Part shown: positions 1 through 11,720 of the stretch, in pieces
How the letters are laid out: every line of letters starts with the position of its first letter
Position numbering within the stretch: position 1 is the stretch's first letter
DNA from: Yamagishiella unicocca
Taxonomy: Eukaryota > Chlorophyta > Chlorophyceae > Chlamydomonadales > Volvocaceae
NCBI GenBank assembly: GCA_003116995.1
Contig: BDSL01000018.1
Span: forward strand, 186,001-250,000
Direction: 5' to 3'
DNA: 64,000 nt
The notes under the pieces: generated by a model
Told to the model about the DNA's origin: nothing
Databases searched by the model: none
What the model saw: the letters and a program-made list of their open reading frames with translations, nothing else
Made by a program: the position numbers and the translations under genes

Positions 1-220
1 ACATGCGCCCAAAAAATCGGTGTCGACGACCATGCGCCAACTATCCTGTCCCGTCACGTAAAACGGTATTCACCCCCCCACCACACACACCCACACATAC
101 ACACACATTGTCCTCTCCATGCCTACAATTGCCCCAATCAACCCCCCAGTCCGACGGCACGGGCTCCATCACCATCATCAACCTCCTCCCAGCAACGCCC
201 AGTCGCGACGGCCCAGCCGC
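1..220. other. 3' flank of copy A
   Basis: This stretch lies downstream of the copy A stop codon on the minus strand and probably belongs to its 3' UTR. Positions about 20-75 carry one member of a dispersed short repeat, with a CATGCGCCAACTATCCTGTC-like core followed by a C-rich tract. A close relative of it lies in an MPP10 intron near 61178. No clear minus-strand TGTAA signal is visible here, so the transcript may end beyond the window. Confidence 0.5.
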
Positions 221-3200
221 TCACGACGGCGCCCCCTTGCCGCCGCCGCCGCCGCGCTGCTCCGCCTCCAGCCAGCCCCGCTCCTGCGCCAGAAAGCTCA
301 GCCGCCAGCCCAGGTCCCTGGCAGCAGCCAGCAGCACGGACGCCAAGATGAGCGCCCCCGCCCCCGCCGCGGCTGCCAGCCACGACCCCGATCCGCCGTC
401 TAATCCGAGCCCACTGCTGCTGCTGCCACCGCTGCCCCCGCCGACACCCCGGAACAGGAGCGTGAGCAGGACGGCGTCCAAAAGCCAGAAGAGCTCGCTG
501 GCTCGCACGTGGATCTGTCCCGGGGTTGGGGTCGATCGGAGGTTTTAGGGTCTTAGGTTTTGGGCTCTGGTGGATCGTTGTCGTCTGTTGCAGCCAGGGG
601 GGAGGGCTCACCGCCCCCTACCGGTGCTGCTGCTCGGCTCTCACCGCCACCACCACCACTGCCACGACCACCGCTATCCCCTTCACCACAGGGCCCTCAT
701 ACCCGCGCCCCCCTTCCTCCGCCCCACGCGTCCAGGTGTCCGAAGGCTATTCACCAGCTACACTTTCCATGTCGAGTTACCGGTTATTTTATGTAACCCC
801 CCCGCCCCACGCGCAGAGGCTTACACTGTACGACACTGGCTGCACCACGACCATCAGCGAGGCCAGTGCGCGGCCCGTCATGAGCTGTTCGCCTGCCGCG
901 TCCATCCACTTCAGGTAGGCGAACAGCGCAACGAGGCAGGCCACGTGGACGGCCGCGAGGAAGGGGTCGCGCATCCTGCGTGGGCGGTTGAGGGGACGGT
1001 TGAGGGGGCGGTTAGAGAGCGGTTAAGAATATTTGCAGGAGGGCAGGTCATCGAGCAGGGGCGTGCACGAGGCATCTCACGCGCTCGCCGCAGCTCTCGT
1101 ATACATCGGTTGACAGGACGGTGCCAGCTCGGCAGCGACACACGGTTGGCGCCTAACCCTGTCTCCATTCCTATTCTCCTGTCGAGCCCATATCCGCCCC
1201 GAACCGAAGCCCTAGCCCCAGTCGCCCGCTCCTCCGGCCTCCCACCCGCCCACTCCCTCGAAACCCGCCCACTCGCCCGGCTTTCCTAGCCAGTGCCCCC
1301 GCCCCACGTGCTTCCTCTCAACCGCTCCATGGGCTTCCTCGCCCCCCACCTGGGTGTGCTGATGCTCCTCCTCGCGCTGAACATTAGCGCCGGCAGCACC
1401 AGGCTGCAGCCGCACAGCGCCAGCATCGCCAGGGACCAGGACGGCAGCCGCAGGCACAACAGCGCACCGGCGCTGCTGCCGCCACTGCTGCCGCCACTGC
1501 TGCCGCCACCGCCGCCACCATCGCTGCCGCAGAGGCTCAGGCCGACGACCGCCGTCGCCAGCAGCCCATTGAAGACCGCGGCCGCCGGGTCGCTGGCGCG
1601 AGCTCGTATGGAGCGGAAGGTGGTGCACGCCTCCTCCGTGTCCGGGTTGCTGCGAGAACGATGGGGGGGGGACGGGGGCGGGGGGCGGGGGCGAAGCAAG
1701 CGTTACCTTCAGCGGATAGGTGTCCTGTCGTACTGGTGAGTGACCCGTGGGTCGGTTGACCGCCCGCTGTGTGCGGGCCTCCCTGGCACCTCCATCCACT
1801 ACGCCCATACCAGCGAACCCCGTGGTCCCGGCCAGGCCCTGATCAAGCATTTACCATGGCCCGGTAACATGGCCCGGTATCATGCCAGTCAGAGCCCGGT
1901 CAGAAGGCTGGAAGCCGCGCGCAATCAGCCGCCGCCGCCGCAACCCCAATCTGACCCCACGTGCCGGCCCCCGCCGCCCCCGCCGCCCTCAGCTGCCCCC
2001 AGCTGCCCTTACCGGAATCCCGCCAGCACTGCTCGCAGCGCTGCCGCCAGACGCTGCCGCTGGCTGGCCACATCTGGCTTCGGAACAGCGGGGGATCGCG
2101 CTCCCTTCCACCGCCGCCGCATCGCTGAGCCCCCGTCGGTAGCCACGCTGATGCTGCGGCCCCGGCCCCGGCCGTCCTCGCCTCCGCCTCCGCCGCTGCC
2201 GCCCCGGCCCCGGCCGTCCTCGCCTCCGCCTCCGCCTCCGCCGCTGCCGCCCCAGCCCCGGCCGTCTTCGCCGCCGCCGCCGCCACCGCCACGGCCGCCA
2301 TCGCCGCTGTCAATCTCACCGAGGCCTCCGCCTCCGCCTCGTGTTCCTCTACTGCCGTGTCTCGACGGCCCGCCGGATTTGTTGCGCGCCCCCGCCTCCG
2401 CCGCCTCCGCCGCCTCCGCCTTCTCCCTCTCTTCGCGCTCGCCAAGAAGCGCATCACCGGGACCGTGGCCGCCTGCACCGGACGACACGACCAGAGCCTA
2501 CTTGAGCCCCTTGCTGCCGCCAAACGAGGCTTGCATTCTACTGCGTAGGATCGCTGCATAGGATCGCTGCATAGGATCGCTGCATAGGATCGCTGTTGCG
2601 CAAGAGACATTGCTCACCCCCAGCCACGCCGTGTCTCGCGACAGTGAGACAACTCACACTTCTTACTATTGACGCGTGCGGGTATTGATGCCGAGTCCTG
2701 CGGCCCGCCCCACCCCGCGGGTTGCCCCCGTACCTCCCCCCCCCCCCACGCGCCCTCACCCGCGATCTGCATCTCCCCCAGCAGGTACTGCAGCGTGTGC
2801 TTCAACTGCAGGTCGGTTAGGTACGACACAAGGCCCGCACGGAGCTGCCGCATCCCAGGCATCTGCCTCTCGCGGGCGGCGTCCGCTCCCGGGCCCGTCT
2901 CGCCTCCGCCGCCGGCCGCCTCCGCCGCCTCCTCCGCCCTCTCGTAACCCCGCAGCAGCGACACCATGTCGGACACCAGCACGGCGAAGTGGTGCGTGAA
3001 GGCGCGAGCGCGAACGACCCGCGGGTCGCAGGGCGGCGAGGCGGCAGCCGCCGCCTGCTCCATCTCGCGCATGAGGCCGCATAGCTCCGCCGCCACCGCC
3101 TGCGGCACCACGGCCACCGGCGTGTAGAACAGCGCAGCGGCAGCAGGCGGCGGCGGCTGGGGCTGCAGCCGCGAGTGCTGCTGCCCCTGCTGCTGCTGCT

Positions 3201-6200
3201 GCCCGTGTTGCTGCTGCTGCCCGTGTTGCTGCCCCTGTTGCGACGGCCCCTCCGGGGCCTGGTCGTGCTCGTTCTCCGGCCCCGGCGGCCTGTACGGCAC
3301 CACCAGCAGCGCCGCACTGCCCTCCTCCAGCCCCGACAGGTCCAGCCTGCACAACAACGGACGAAGGGGTGAGAGCGAGCGCGCCGGGGTAGTTTGCTCG
3401 TTGGCTGGCGGTTGGTTTTGACGGTTGGCGAGCGGTTGCTGCGCGGACTCCATGCCGGGCAGGAAGAGTCGCGCCCCCTGGAGCCAACTGCCCCCCTCCC
3501 CTCGTCCCCACAACGTCCACCGCACGTTTCCCGCTACCAGTGATGCCCCCCCCCTGCCACCGCCCCCCTGCATGTACGACCTAGCCCACAGCCCACCACC
3601 CACAGCCCACCTACCCGGACCCACCTGACACTCGCTCCCTTCGGCCCCACCCGCAGCCGCTCCACCTCCGCCACCACGCCCCCTCGCTGGGTCACAATCA
3701 CCCGCACGTCCACGTCGGAGGGGGGGGCGGGGGCGGAGGCGGGGGCGCCAGCACAGTCGGTATCCGAAGAGCGTCTCGCCGCCGTGGCGCCTGCGGTGGC
3801 GGGGCCTGCGAGGTGAGCATTTGCGGGGAGGAAGGGCGGGACCGTTGGCATCGAACTCTCCGGCGAGGGCGTCGGCGTTGGCGGGGTTGGCCGTTGGCTG
3901 CTGCAGGCGCGCGGCCGCTGCCGCTTCTGCAGCCAATCCGCGCACCCTGCCGCCGCCGCTGCTGCAACCGCTAGCGCTATTGCCGGCTCACTTTCTTACC
4001 GCCACCGCTGCTGCTGCTGCCGCTGCTGCCATCCCGGCCAGTGCTGTCCTACTAAGGCCTTACTGCGCTACTGCTACTCTCCTTGCGACCCCCCCGGGCC
4101 CCGTATCACCATTCTCTTATCAAACCCCCCGCCCCCGGCGTCGGCCCCCGCCCGCGCCACGAGCACACCTACCGGCCGTACCTTCGTCCACAAAGAGCCC
4201 CAGGTGCGCCGCACCGAAACCACTGCCTCTGCCGCGATGAACAGGGGGCGCTACTGCCGCCCTGGGTGGGTCTTCAGCACTGGCCGGAGCTCCTGGGGGA
4301 TCTGGGTCGTCGCTGCCGCCAGCAGCAGCAGCAGCAGCAGCGGTAGCCGTAGCAGTAGCAACAGCAGCAGCGTCCGTGGCCGTAGCGGCCGCAGCAGCAG
4401 GAGCAGCAGCAGTGTCGGTGGCAGTAGCGGCCGCAGCAGCCGGGGGATCCACTCCGATGACGGGCGGGTCTAGGTACGCCAGCAGCGGCACCCCCCGCAC
4501 GCCGGTAGTGCTGCTGCGGCCGCTTCTGGCGATGGCGGTGGCTGCAGTAGCGCGGGGCTCCCGATGCGTCCGCTGCACCACCCATATCGGCTGTCCGGCC
4601 AGCATCGAGGTAAACACGGCGGGGGGAAAAAGGGGAGGCGGTGGGGCAGTGAGGCATGGGGCGACAGTGGGGCATTCTGACAGTGCTACGGAAACACGTG
4701 CTGCGACTGGTGGGCTGGGATGTGGGGTTTGGGCACCCCGCCCGCACCCCCGTCCCCTCGGCATATAAAACCCCACTCGTCCATAACGCGCCTCACTAGG
4801 GGTACGGTGACTCGAGATCTCACTAGGGGTACGGTGACTCGAGATCTCACTAGGGGTACGGTGACTCGAATCTCACTAGGAGTCCGGTGACTCGAGATCT
4901 CACTAGGGGTGCGGTGACTCGAGATCTCACTAGGGGTACGGTGACTCTATGAGGTCCTGGAGCATCGCTGCGTGGCTGTCCCCCAACAGGACGCACATAC
5001 CCAACCGCCTCCAGATCTCACCTGACCCACTATCTCGCCGACAGCTGCCCCGTCGTCGCCGGCACCGCCACCAACGCCGCCGCCGGTAGAACCTGATGCC
5101 GCTGGAGCTCCCGCGGGCGGCGCAGCTGGCCCCAGAACCGAGTCCGCGCCCCCAGGTGCCAGGTCGGCGGCGGGGGCGGCCGCCGTGTCGCCGCCGCCGC
5201 CGCCGCCGCCGTCGCCGCAGCCGGCCACCTGCCGCTGCAGCTCCCGGCCCAGCGCCGCGATGGATGCGGCCAGCACCTGCTCGTCCAGATCTACACCGTC
5301 GTACTATTGAGTGGCAGGATCGGTACGGTGGGGATTAGGTCGCGTCGGGTGGGTGTGCGCAGAGGTTCATGTCTTCTTCCGCCATCTTCCCCACATCGAC
5401 CAGCGTGCACTCTTTCGCATCCAGCTGCAGCAAAGCCTCCCCAGCTGCCACCGCCACACTGCCGTCCCCCGCTCCTTGCTGGCAGCCTCCCATCACACCT
5501 ACCACTACCACCCGGCTGTCGCACCATCTCCTGCTTGCACACACATACACGCACGCACACGCACACGTGCACACACGCGCACGCACACACAGACACACGT
5601 GCACACACCCCACCCAACCCAACCCCAACACCTACCCGTACACCACTCACCACCCCTCCCCTCCCCCCCCCTCTCCCCCCCGCCCCACCTGCAGCCGCAG
5701 CACCACCTCGACGCAGCCCCGCAGGCAGTGTACCTGGGTGGTGTAACCCAGCCAGCGGTCGAAGGTGGGGCCAGCGTAGGAGGAACCGGAGGGCGGGGGG
5801 GAAGGCGAGCCGCGCGGTTCCTCTCCGTCAGCAGCTTCCTGCCACCCTCCAGCCCCGTCCCAGCCCTCGGCTCCGGCGCCGGGAGCCGCAACCTCCCTGG
5901 GCAGATTCAGGACCGAATCCACCGTGGAGTGCGCGGTGGCGGCCAGGGACGCAGCCACACGTTCGTACTGTGCTCCAGGGGAGGGCTCTAGCTGCAGTAC
6001 AGAACGGGAGGGAGGGGAGGGGGAAGGGTTTAAGTGCGCGGGGAGGGGTGGGGTTGGAATTGGGTTCGCCCTCCCCGGCTACCCCCCCCCCGGCTACCGC
6101 CCTCGCACCGGCCGCCCACCTTGTAAGCAACGGTGATGTGCTGCATGGGGGAGCGGTACAGCACAGCCGCCCTCGCGGCGGCAGCAGCGCTGCCGGCGGC

Positions 6201-9200
6201 GGCGGCACCGGTGGAGCCTTCGCTGCCGTAGCAGCTGGCTTCAGAGCTACTGCCGCCACCCGCTGGGCCCTGCGCTCGGCCCTGCTGCAGCTGCAGCCGC
6301 GGGCGCCCGCTCGGCGGGCTGGACTCCCCGGACGCCCCACCGCCGCCGCCACCGCCGCTGCCGCCGCCGCCACCGCCACCGCCACCGCCACCGCCACCGC
6401 CACCGCCACCGCCGCCACCGCCACCGCCACCGCCGCATTCGCGTGTCTGGGGAGTCGGCGGCGCCACGTCACCGCCAGACGCTCCCCCTCCTCCCCCTCC
6501 CCCTCCTCCTCCTCGTTCTCCTAGCGTTCCCACCCGGGGGCCCGGCCCCTTGTACCGCGTGCCGGTGCGCGCACACGGTGAGGCCTCACCAGCCCCCCCT
6601 CCGCCCTCCGCCCTTCCCGCAGCCGCGCCCGACTCAGCGCGCGGGCTACTGCCGCCACCGCCGCTGTCGCTGCCGGAAAGCGAACGCCGTACAGGCACCG
6701 GGCCCATGCTCGCGGCCCCTTTGCTGCCAGGCACGACCTCAATGTCCCGCAGCTGCGGTTGCGGCGGCTGCTGGCGGCCCTGGCGGCCTTGCCCGCCGTC
6801 ACCGTCGCCGTCGCTGCCGCCGCCGCCGTGCCCGGCCGGCCCAGCGGGGGGCGGCGCCAGTGATGCTCCGGCGGTTGCTGGATCCAGGTTCCGGAGCGGT
6901 GATGGCCGACCACTGCTGGCGTCAGCGCCGGCGTCACCGCGGGCACTCTGGGCGCCGCCGCCCACATGCCTGGCGGGCGCAGCGCGAGTGGGAATGTGAG
7001 TGGCGGGTGGCGCGTCATGAGCCTGTACGACTGAAGGCCTTGATCCGCTCGGGTCTTGTCGTACACGCCGCGAGGCGCCGAGGCGCAAAGAAACAACATC
7101 CTCCGTTCACTGTCCCCGCCCCCTGGCTACACGCCTTTCTGCGCTTCCCCCTCGCCTAGCGTAACTAGCCGGGGGTTCCCAAGTCCCAACGGGACGCCAC
7201 CTTGCAACCGCCCTACCCCCAGACCCACGCTCGTCCCTGCTCGTCCCAGCTCGTCCCTGCCCACCCCATGCCGGCGCCCCTACCCCCCCCACGGCCCCAC
7301 CTGCGGCACCAGCACAGGAATGCCTCGCCGGCGGTGGCGGCAGCAGCAGCCAAGGGCGCACCAACCCCAGAGGCAGTTGCGGCTGCGGACTGCTCCAGCC
7401 GCCCCAGCTGCCCCGGCGGCTGTTGTCGAGCGGCGGCCGACGCGGCGCCTCCGCGCAGCCTAGCTGCAGGACCCGGACCGCCGCTAGTGCCTGGGTTGCG
7501 CTCGAGGGAGGGACACGCCTTGGTCGGCACTGTGGATGACGTACGGCGAAGGTCAAAGGGGGGGAGGCGGGGAGGTCGTGGTGCGGCGGGCTTACATGTG
7601 ATGATCGGGCAGGGCCGCATTAGGTGGGTTGGGGCTGTGAAAGGAGGAGCGCCCAGGTGAGCTGGGCAGCTGCTGCTGTGCGCCGGAGGGGGTGCGCGGC
7701 TGACAGTCGCGACAGTGCGCTAGCGGAATGGTACGTGTCCCACAGTGCCCACCACCACCACCACCAACACCAACACCACTGACACCACCACCACCACCAT
7801 GACGGTTTCCTCTCTCCGGCGGCAGTACGCAGAGAGCTCCCGACGGGCCTGCTGAGCCTCCGAGACCCACCCGTATCCCTACCTCCAGCCTTGGCTCCCG
7901 GCTTCAGGCCATCAGCTGTTGCAGCGGCCGGGCCCCGATGAGCTCGAGGGCTGTCGGGGAGGGGACGTGTAGGGGGTTACAAGGGGGAAGGGGGAAAGCG
8001 GCTCAAAGAGGAGTTCTCGTGGCGGGGGGGGGCTCGGATTTTCGCGCAGGGCAAGGCGAGACAGAAGACGCCCCGCCCGACGCTCTTGGTTCTCAAAAAC
8101 GAAACAAGCAGCAGAATCCACGGCACTGCGCAGCTGCTCGGAAAGGTACAAGCGCATTGGTGGGCGCACGGTGGGTTACAGGCGGTATCGCGATACAAAA
8201 GGTTTGCTTGTTGTGTTCCTTTATTGGACAAGATAATGTATTGGTGTGTTCTTTCCTAACGAGGTTTCATCGCGACACGCAGGGCGACAGCGCGGATAAA
8301 GCGGATCCTGCAGTGTTGGATCCAGCCAACAGCTACTTAGCATTCCTTTACGGACGAGCCGGAAGCAGGCCTTAACAATGGCAGATCATATTTCCTGCGC
8401 ACATGGCTGGAACTAAGATGAGCGTTGACAATGTGACAATGAAAATTCCTCCCTCCCTCCTGATAAACTACTCCGGCCGCGTCCCTTCCTCTTCCGTTCC
8501 GGCAAGCCGCTTACCTGAAACTAGCGAGACGCCGTATGCCGGCCACCGCATCGAACCACCAATTCTGCGTCCGCAGCGCACGGCGCGGGGTACAAGGAAC
8601 GGATCCAATGGGAGGGAAGGCGTGGGGTGCGGTTCGAATGCTCTTCGCGCCAAATGCGGCGTCACCTCCAGCTGCACGCAGAAGAAATCTTACATTCTTC
8701 CACGCCTCCTCTCTCGTAACAATCATGAATACGTTAACAATCATGAATACGTTAACAATCATCAATACGTTAACAATCATCAATACATTACAAGTTGAGG
8801 GCCCTGGGGACAGAATCAGGACAGAAGGGGGGACCGCCCTGTCCCTCCCCCCCCCCGCGGCAAACGCTGCTGTTCTCTGCCATCGCAATCCCTCCCCCTC
8901 CCCCTCCTCCTCCCCGCAGGCCGCCGCGCACCTTCTGCGCCGAGTCCGCCGCCAGGAGCAACTGCAGCGTTGCGTGCGCCAGGGCCACGTGCAGCAGCAC
9001 CGCCGCGCAGCCGCCCACCGCCGCCACTAGCAGGGCGTGGTCCGGGTCGCAGCCGGGCGGCAGTAGCGGCAGCAGGAAAATCAGGAGCAGCCACAGCGGG
9101 TAGGCGCTGGGGACCGGGAGCTGCTGCACGGACGGCATCTTGCTTGCCGTGGTCAGGGCGACGTTGGCTGCGGCGAGGCCCAGCCTCAGCGCCAGCCCCG

Positions 9201-10300
9201 CAGCCGCGACGTGCAGCAGCAGGTGCATGTAGGGGGGTACGCTGGGGGCGGCGGCCTGCGCGGTAGGTGAGTGGAGCAGCGGCGAGGGGCAGGGGGCGGT
9301 GAGGGGCGGGGCGGGGCCGGGGAGCAGCGCGTGGCACCGAACGCCGAAGGGAGGGGACGGCGGAAGGCGGGACACGGAGAGGACGCAGAGGCGAACCAGT
9401 GGGGTAGCGGCGGGAAAAGCGGCGGGAAACATGGGCCGCCACCGCGGCCGGTGCGGCGAGGGGTGATGGGAGTGAGGGGCCAGGCTGGTCTGGGCTGGTC
9501 TGGTCTGCGCGCACGCACGGCTTCTCGTGACCCGCCGAGCGTTGCTCGCTCACCCGCTGCGGCGCCATCACCAGCGCCACCAGCAGCACCGCCTGCAGCA
9601 GCAGCAGCGAGTGCCACTGCACCGCACCGTGAGCCAGGCGCCAGCCGGGGCTCACGCCGCACAGCGCGCCGCACGCCAGCACCGCGCCCGCCGCCACGGC
9701 GTGCGCAAAGGCGGCCACGCACAGCACGCGCATCACGAGCTGCCAGCCGTTGCCGCCGAAGCCGAAGCCGCGGCGCTTGAGGGCCGCACCGGCGAACGCG
9801 CCGCCCGAGGCATCAGCCTCCTGTTGCTGCTGCTCGCGCTCGTGCTTGCGCTCCTGCTCCTGTTGCTTGTGGTGCGCACGAAGCAACAGCGGGCGCAGTT
9901 CTCCGAGCATTATGAGAGGCCACACGAGGCTCGCCAGCTGAGGGAGCGCGGAGACGAGGTGGCGACCACCGCCGTTCTGTGAGTCGTCAACAAGGATTTG
10001 GGCGCCAGGCCGCCCCTGCCAGCGTTGAATCAGCAGCAGCAGCGCTTTGGAAACTGCCAGCAGCGCCGGCGGGCCGCGGTGGATGAGCACGGCGGAAAGC
10101 GGCAGAGTCGCGAGCGCCAGGCGGACAACACGGAGGGCGGCTGTCGGCAGGGCTCGCGAGGAGCTCGCGGGAGGCGTGAGCTTATAATTTTCTCTCTCAC
10201 AGGCCGCGGACGCAGGCTGGGGCTGCTGGCCGCTGTGGCGGCGCTTACTCCGGGGGGAGCGCTTGGGGCGGGGGGACGTAGCTTTGTGCTCTCTAGTCAT
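221..10300 (-). CDS. Large multi-pass membrane protein, tandem copy A
   Basis: Family not recognised. Exons by splice signal, phase and comparison with copies B and C: 10300-9554, 9255-8932, 7518-7301, about 7022-6120, 5991-5689, 5303-5022, 4590 to about 4180, about 3900-3625, 3346-2760, 2472-2013, 1649-1350, 975-825 and 514-221 (TGA at 221-223). Exons 1-2 encode about five hydrophobic segments after a basic leader of about 60 residues. The exon ending at 6120 carries the strand motif VLYRSPMQHITVAYK. The next has CLRGCVEVVLRLQ, then VRVIVTQRGGVVAEVERL, LDLSGLEEGSAALLV and a helical FTHHFAVLVSDMVSLL block. The last four exons hold the C-terminal membrane segments. Unlike B and C, this copy has an intron at 1650-2012, lacks the IRCG motif at 2472, and needs an extra intron in the exon 7 region. 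The exon 3/4 junction and the 3900-4180 borders are uncertain. Probable length is about 1,750 residues. Confidence 0.6.
2545..2594. repeat. 13-bp minisatellite in copy A intron
   Basis: About four head-to-tail copies of TAGGATCGCTGCA lie between the exons ending at 2472 and starting at 2760. They are intronic and have no counterpart in copies B or C. Confidence 0.85.
4793..4947. repeat. 27-bp minisatellite in copy A intron
   Basis: Nearly six copies of a 27-bp unit containing CTAGGGGTACGGTGACTCGA lie in the intron between copy A exons 6 and 7. Units differ by single substitutions. It is absent from the matching introns of B and C. Confidence 0.9.
5537..5607. repeat. CA-rich microsatellite
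   Basis: An imperfect (CA)n/(GCACAC)n tract in the intron between copy A exons 5 and 6. Confidence 0.85.
6350..6436 (-). repeat. Polyglycine-encoding (CCGCCA)n tract
   Basis: On the minus strand this hexamer-like run encodes more than 20 consecutive glycines in the linker exon of copy A, shortly before the VLYRSPMQH strand. Copies B and C have different low-complexity sequence at the same place, so the tract is copy-specific and probably a flexible spacer. Confidence 0.8.
8718..8789. repeat. 18-bp minisatellite in copy A intron
   Basis: Four copies of AACAATCATGAATACGTT, with variant units carrying ATCA for ATGA, in the intron after copy A exon 2. The unit is AT-rich against a GC-rich background. 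Confidence 0.9.
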
Positions 10301-11720
10301 TTGGTGTTTTTGAAGGACAAAGGTGTTGCTCCATGTGGTGGGAGAAGGCAATAAGTTCAACGTAAAGCAGGCCCAAATACTGCGCCATAGCCAAACCTTG
10401 GTGGTGACGCATGGCATCTCAATCCACGCGTTAAGCCTTGATACTTTTTGCATGGCTAAGGACGGGCTGTAGGCTGGTATGGCAGCTATCATGCTCATGC
10501 ATGTGGACGCCTCGATCCCATGTCCTCGGCCTAGTCGGCCTACTCCCTTTGATCCGTGGGTCGGCCGCTCTGCCGCTCGTCCGCAACAGACAAGTAACAA
10601 ACTAATTTCCCTAAATTTTCTACGTGGCAAAGAAACCGCAAATTTGTGTTTTCTCATATGATATACACGACCGACTTTGGATTACGCGGCTCCGGGTGCA
10701 TACAAAGTAGCCGTGGAGGTAATTGTTAGGCAAACCGGGGTGGGCAACTGGATTCTCTACCAGTAGTGTCCGAATACTGAATACCATGCGTCGAAGGCGC
10801 CGAGGGAGGCCCTTACCAGAGGAAGACACGTCCCCTGGCCATGATCGTAGATGCGAGCCATGGCATCAATGGAGCGCGCTCATCATGTAACGTGCCTGAT
10901 CGCCACGATTGCTAAGCAGTGTGCACAGAATGTCTCGTGGGGGTGTGCGGGCAAACGGGAGGCAACGCCGCGATACAGCTGTCGTTTCGCGGAATATGAG
11001 CGTGGCTTGATAGACTAATGCAATCTTATTCAAGAACCACGTCTGAACTCTGGTTTTCTCAGGTTGTTGCTGGTGCCGCCCTGGCAGGACGAGCGACGGT
11101 GCTGATTCTGCGGAAGTTGCGCAGCTCGGCGATATGCAGAAGGCAATCGCGTTGCTGCCGGAAACGACTGGTATGTCTTCCAAGTAAGACGTCTGCTTAT
11201 ACTCCATCCCAGAGGACGCGCGCACACTCCCCACCAGGCACGCATATTATGACCCGTGGGTCAACGCGTGCGGTACGTGACTCATAGGTGGTCGAAAGTA
11301 ACGCATGCGCCTGGAATGGCAGAAGGAATTACGTGAGACAGCCTTTCCTATTTAAATTAATCTGGCTTGCGACAACTTGACCCTCGCTTTTTCTTTTCCT
11401 CTGCACCTGCGTTCGCGAGACCAATCCAACGCTTGCACGCTTCCCTCGCCAACGTAATTACGCTTCGCCACTGGCAGGTGAACTGCTGGTCGACGACGGC
11501 GCAGCACTGTCCCACGACACGGCACAAACAGAGCGCGCTGCGCTGTCGGGCCTTGATGGGCGCCAGCAGCCCCCCACGTCGGACAAGTCAGGGCGGCTCA
11601 GCGCGTCCAACGACCAAGCCCTCCCCCCCACATCCACCATCCGCGCCCATTCCCCACGCAATCACCACCCTGCGGGCTCGCCTTTCACGCTGTTGAGGCC
11701 GTCGTGTTGTACATGTACCA
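10301..11720. other. Intergenic region upstream of copy A
   Basis: The region is less GC-rich than the genes and lies between the divergent starts of copy A (minus) and the small plus-strand gene at 11721. It should contain both promoters. No gene, convincing TATA box or repeat array was seen. An open plus-strand frame at about 11475-11700 is acidic and low in complexity and does not continue into the downstream hydrophobic exon frame. Confidence 0.4.

Noticed and set aside
2009..2488. Gly-rich minus-strand frame as a separate glycine-rich protein
   Set aside because: It is the low-complexity part of a copy A exon (2472-2013) bounded by acceptor and donor sites that fit the paralogue phases.
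8816..10657. Continuous 613-codon minus-strand frame as a single protein
   Set aside because: It reads through the intron 9256-9553 and changes frame relative to exon 2. Comparison with copies B and C shows separate exons with clear donor and acceptor sites.
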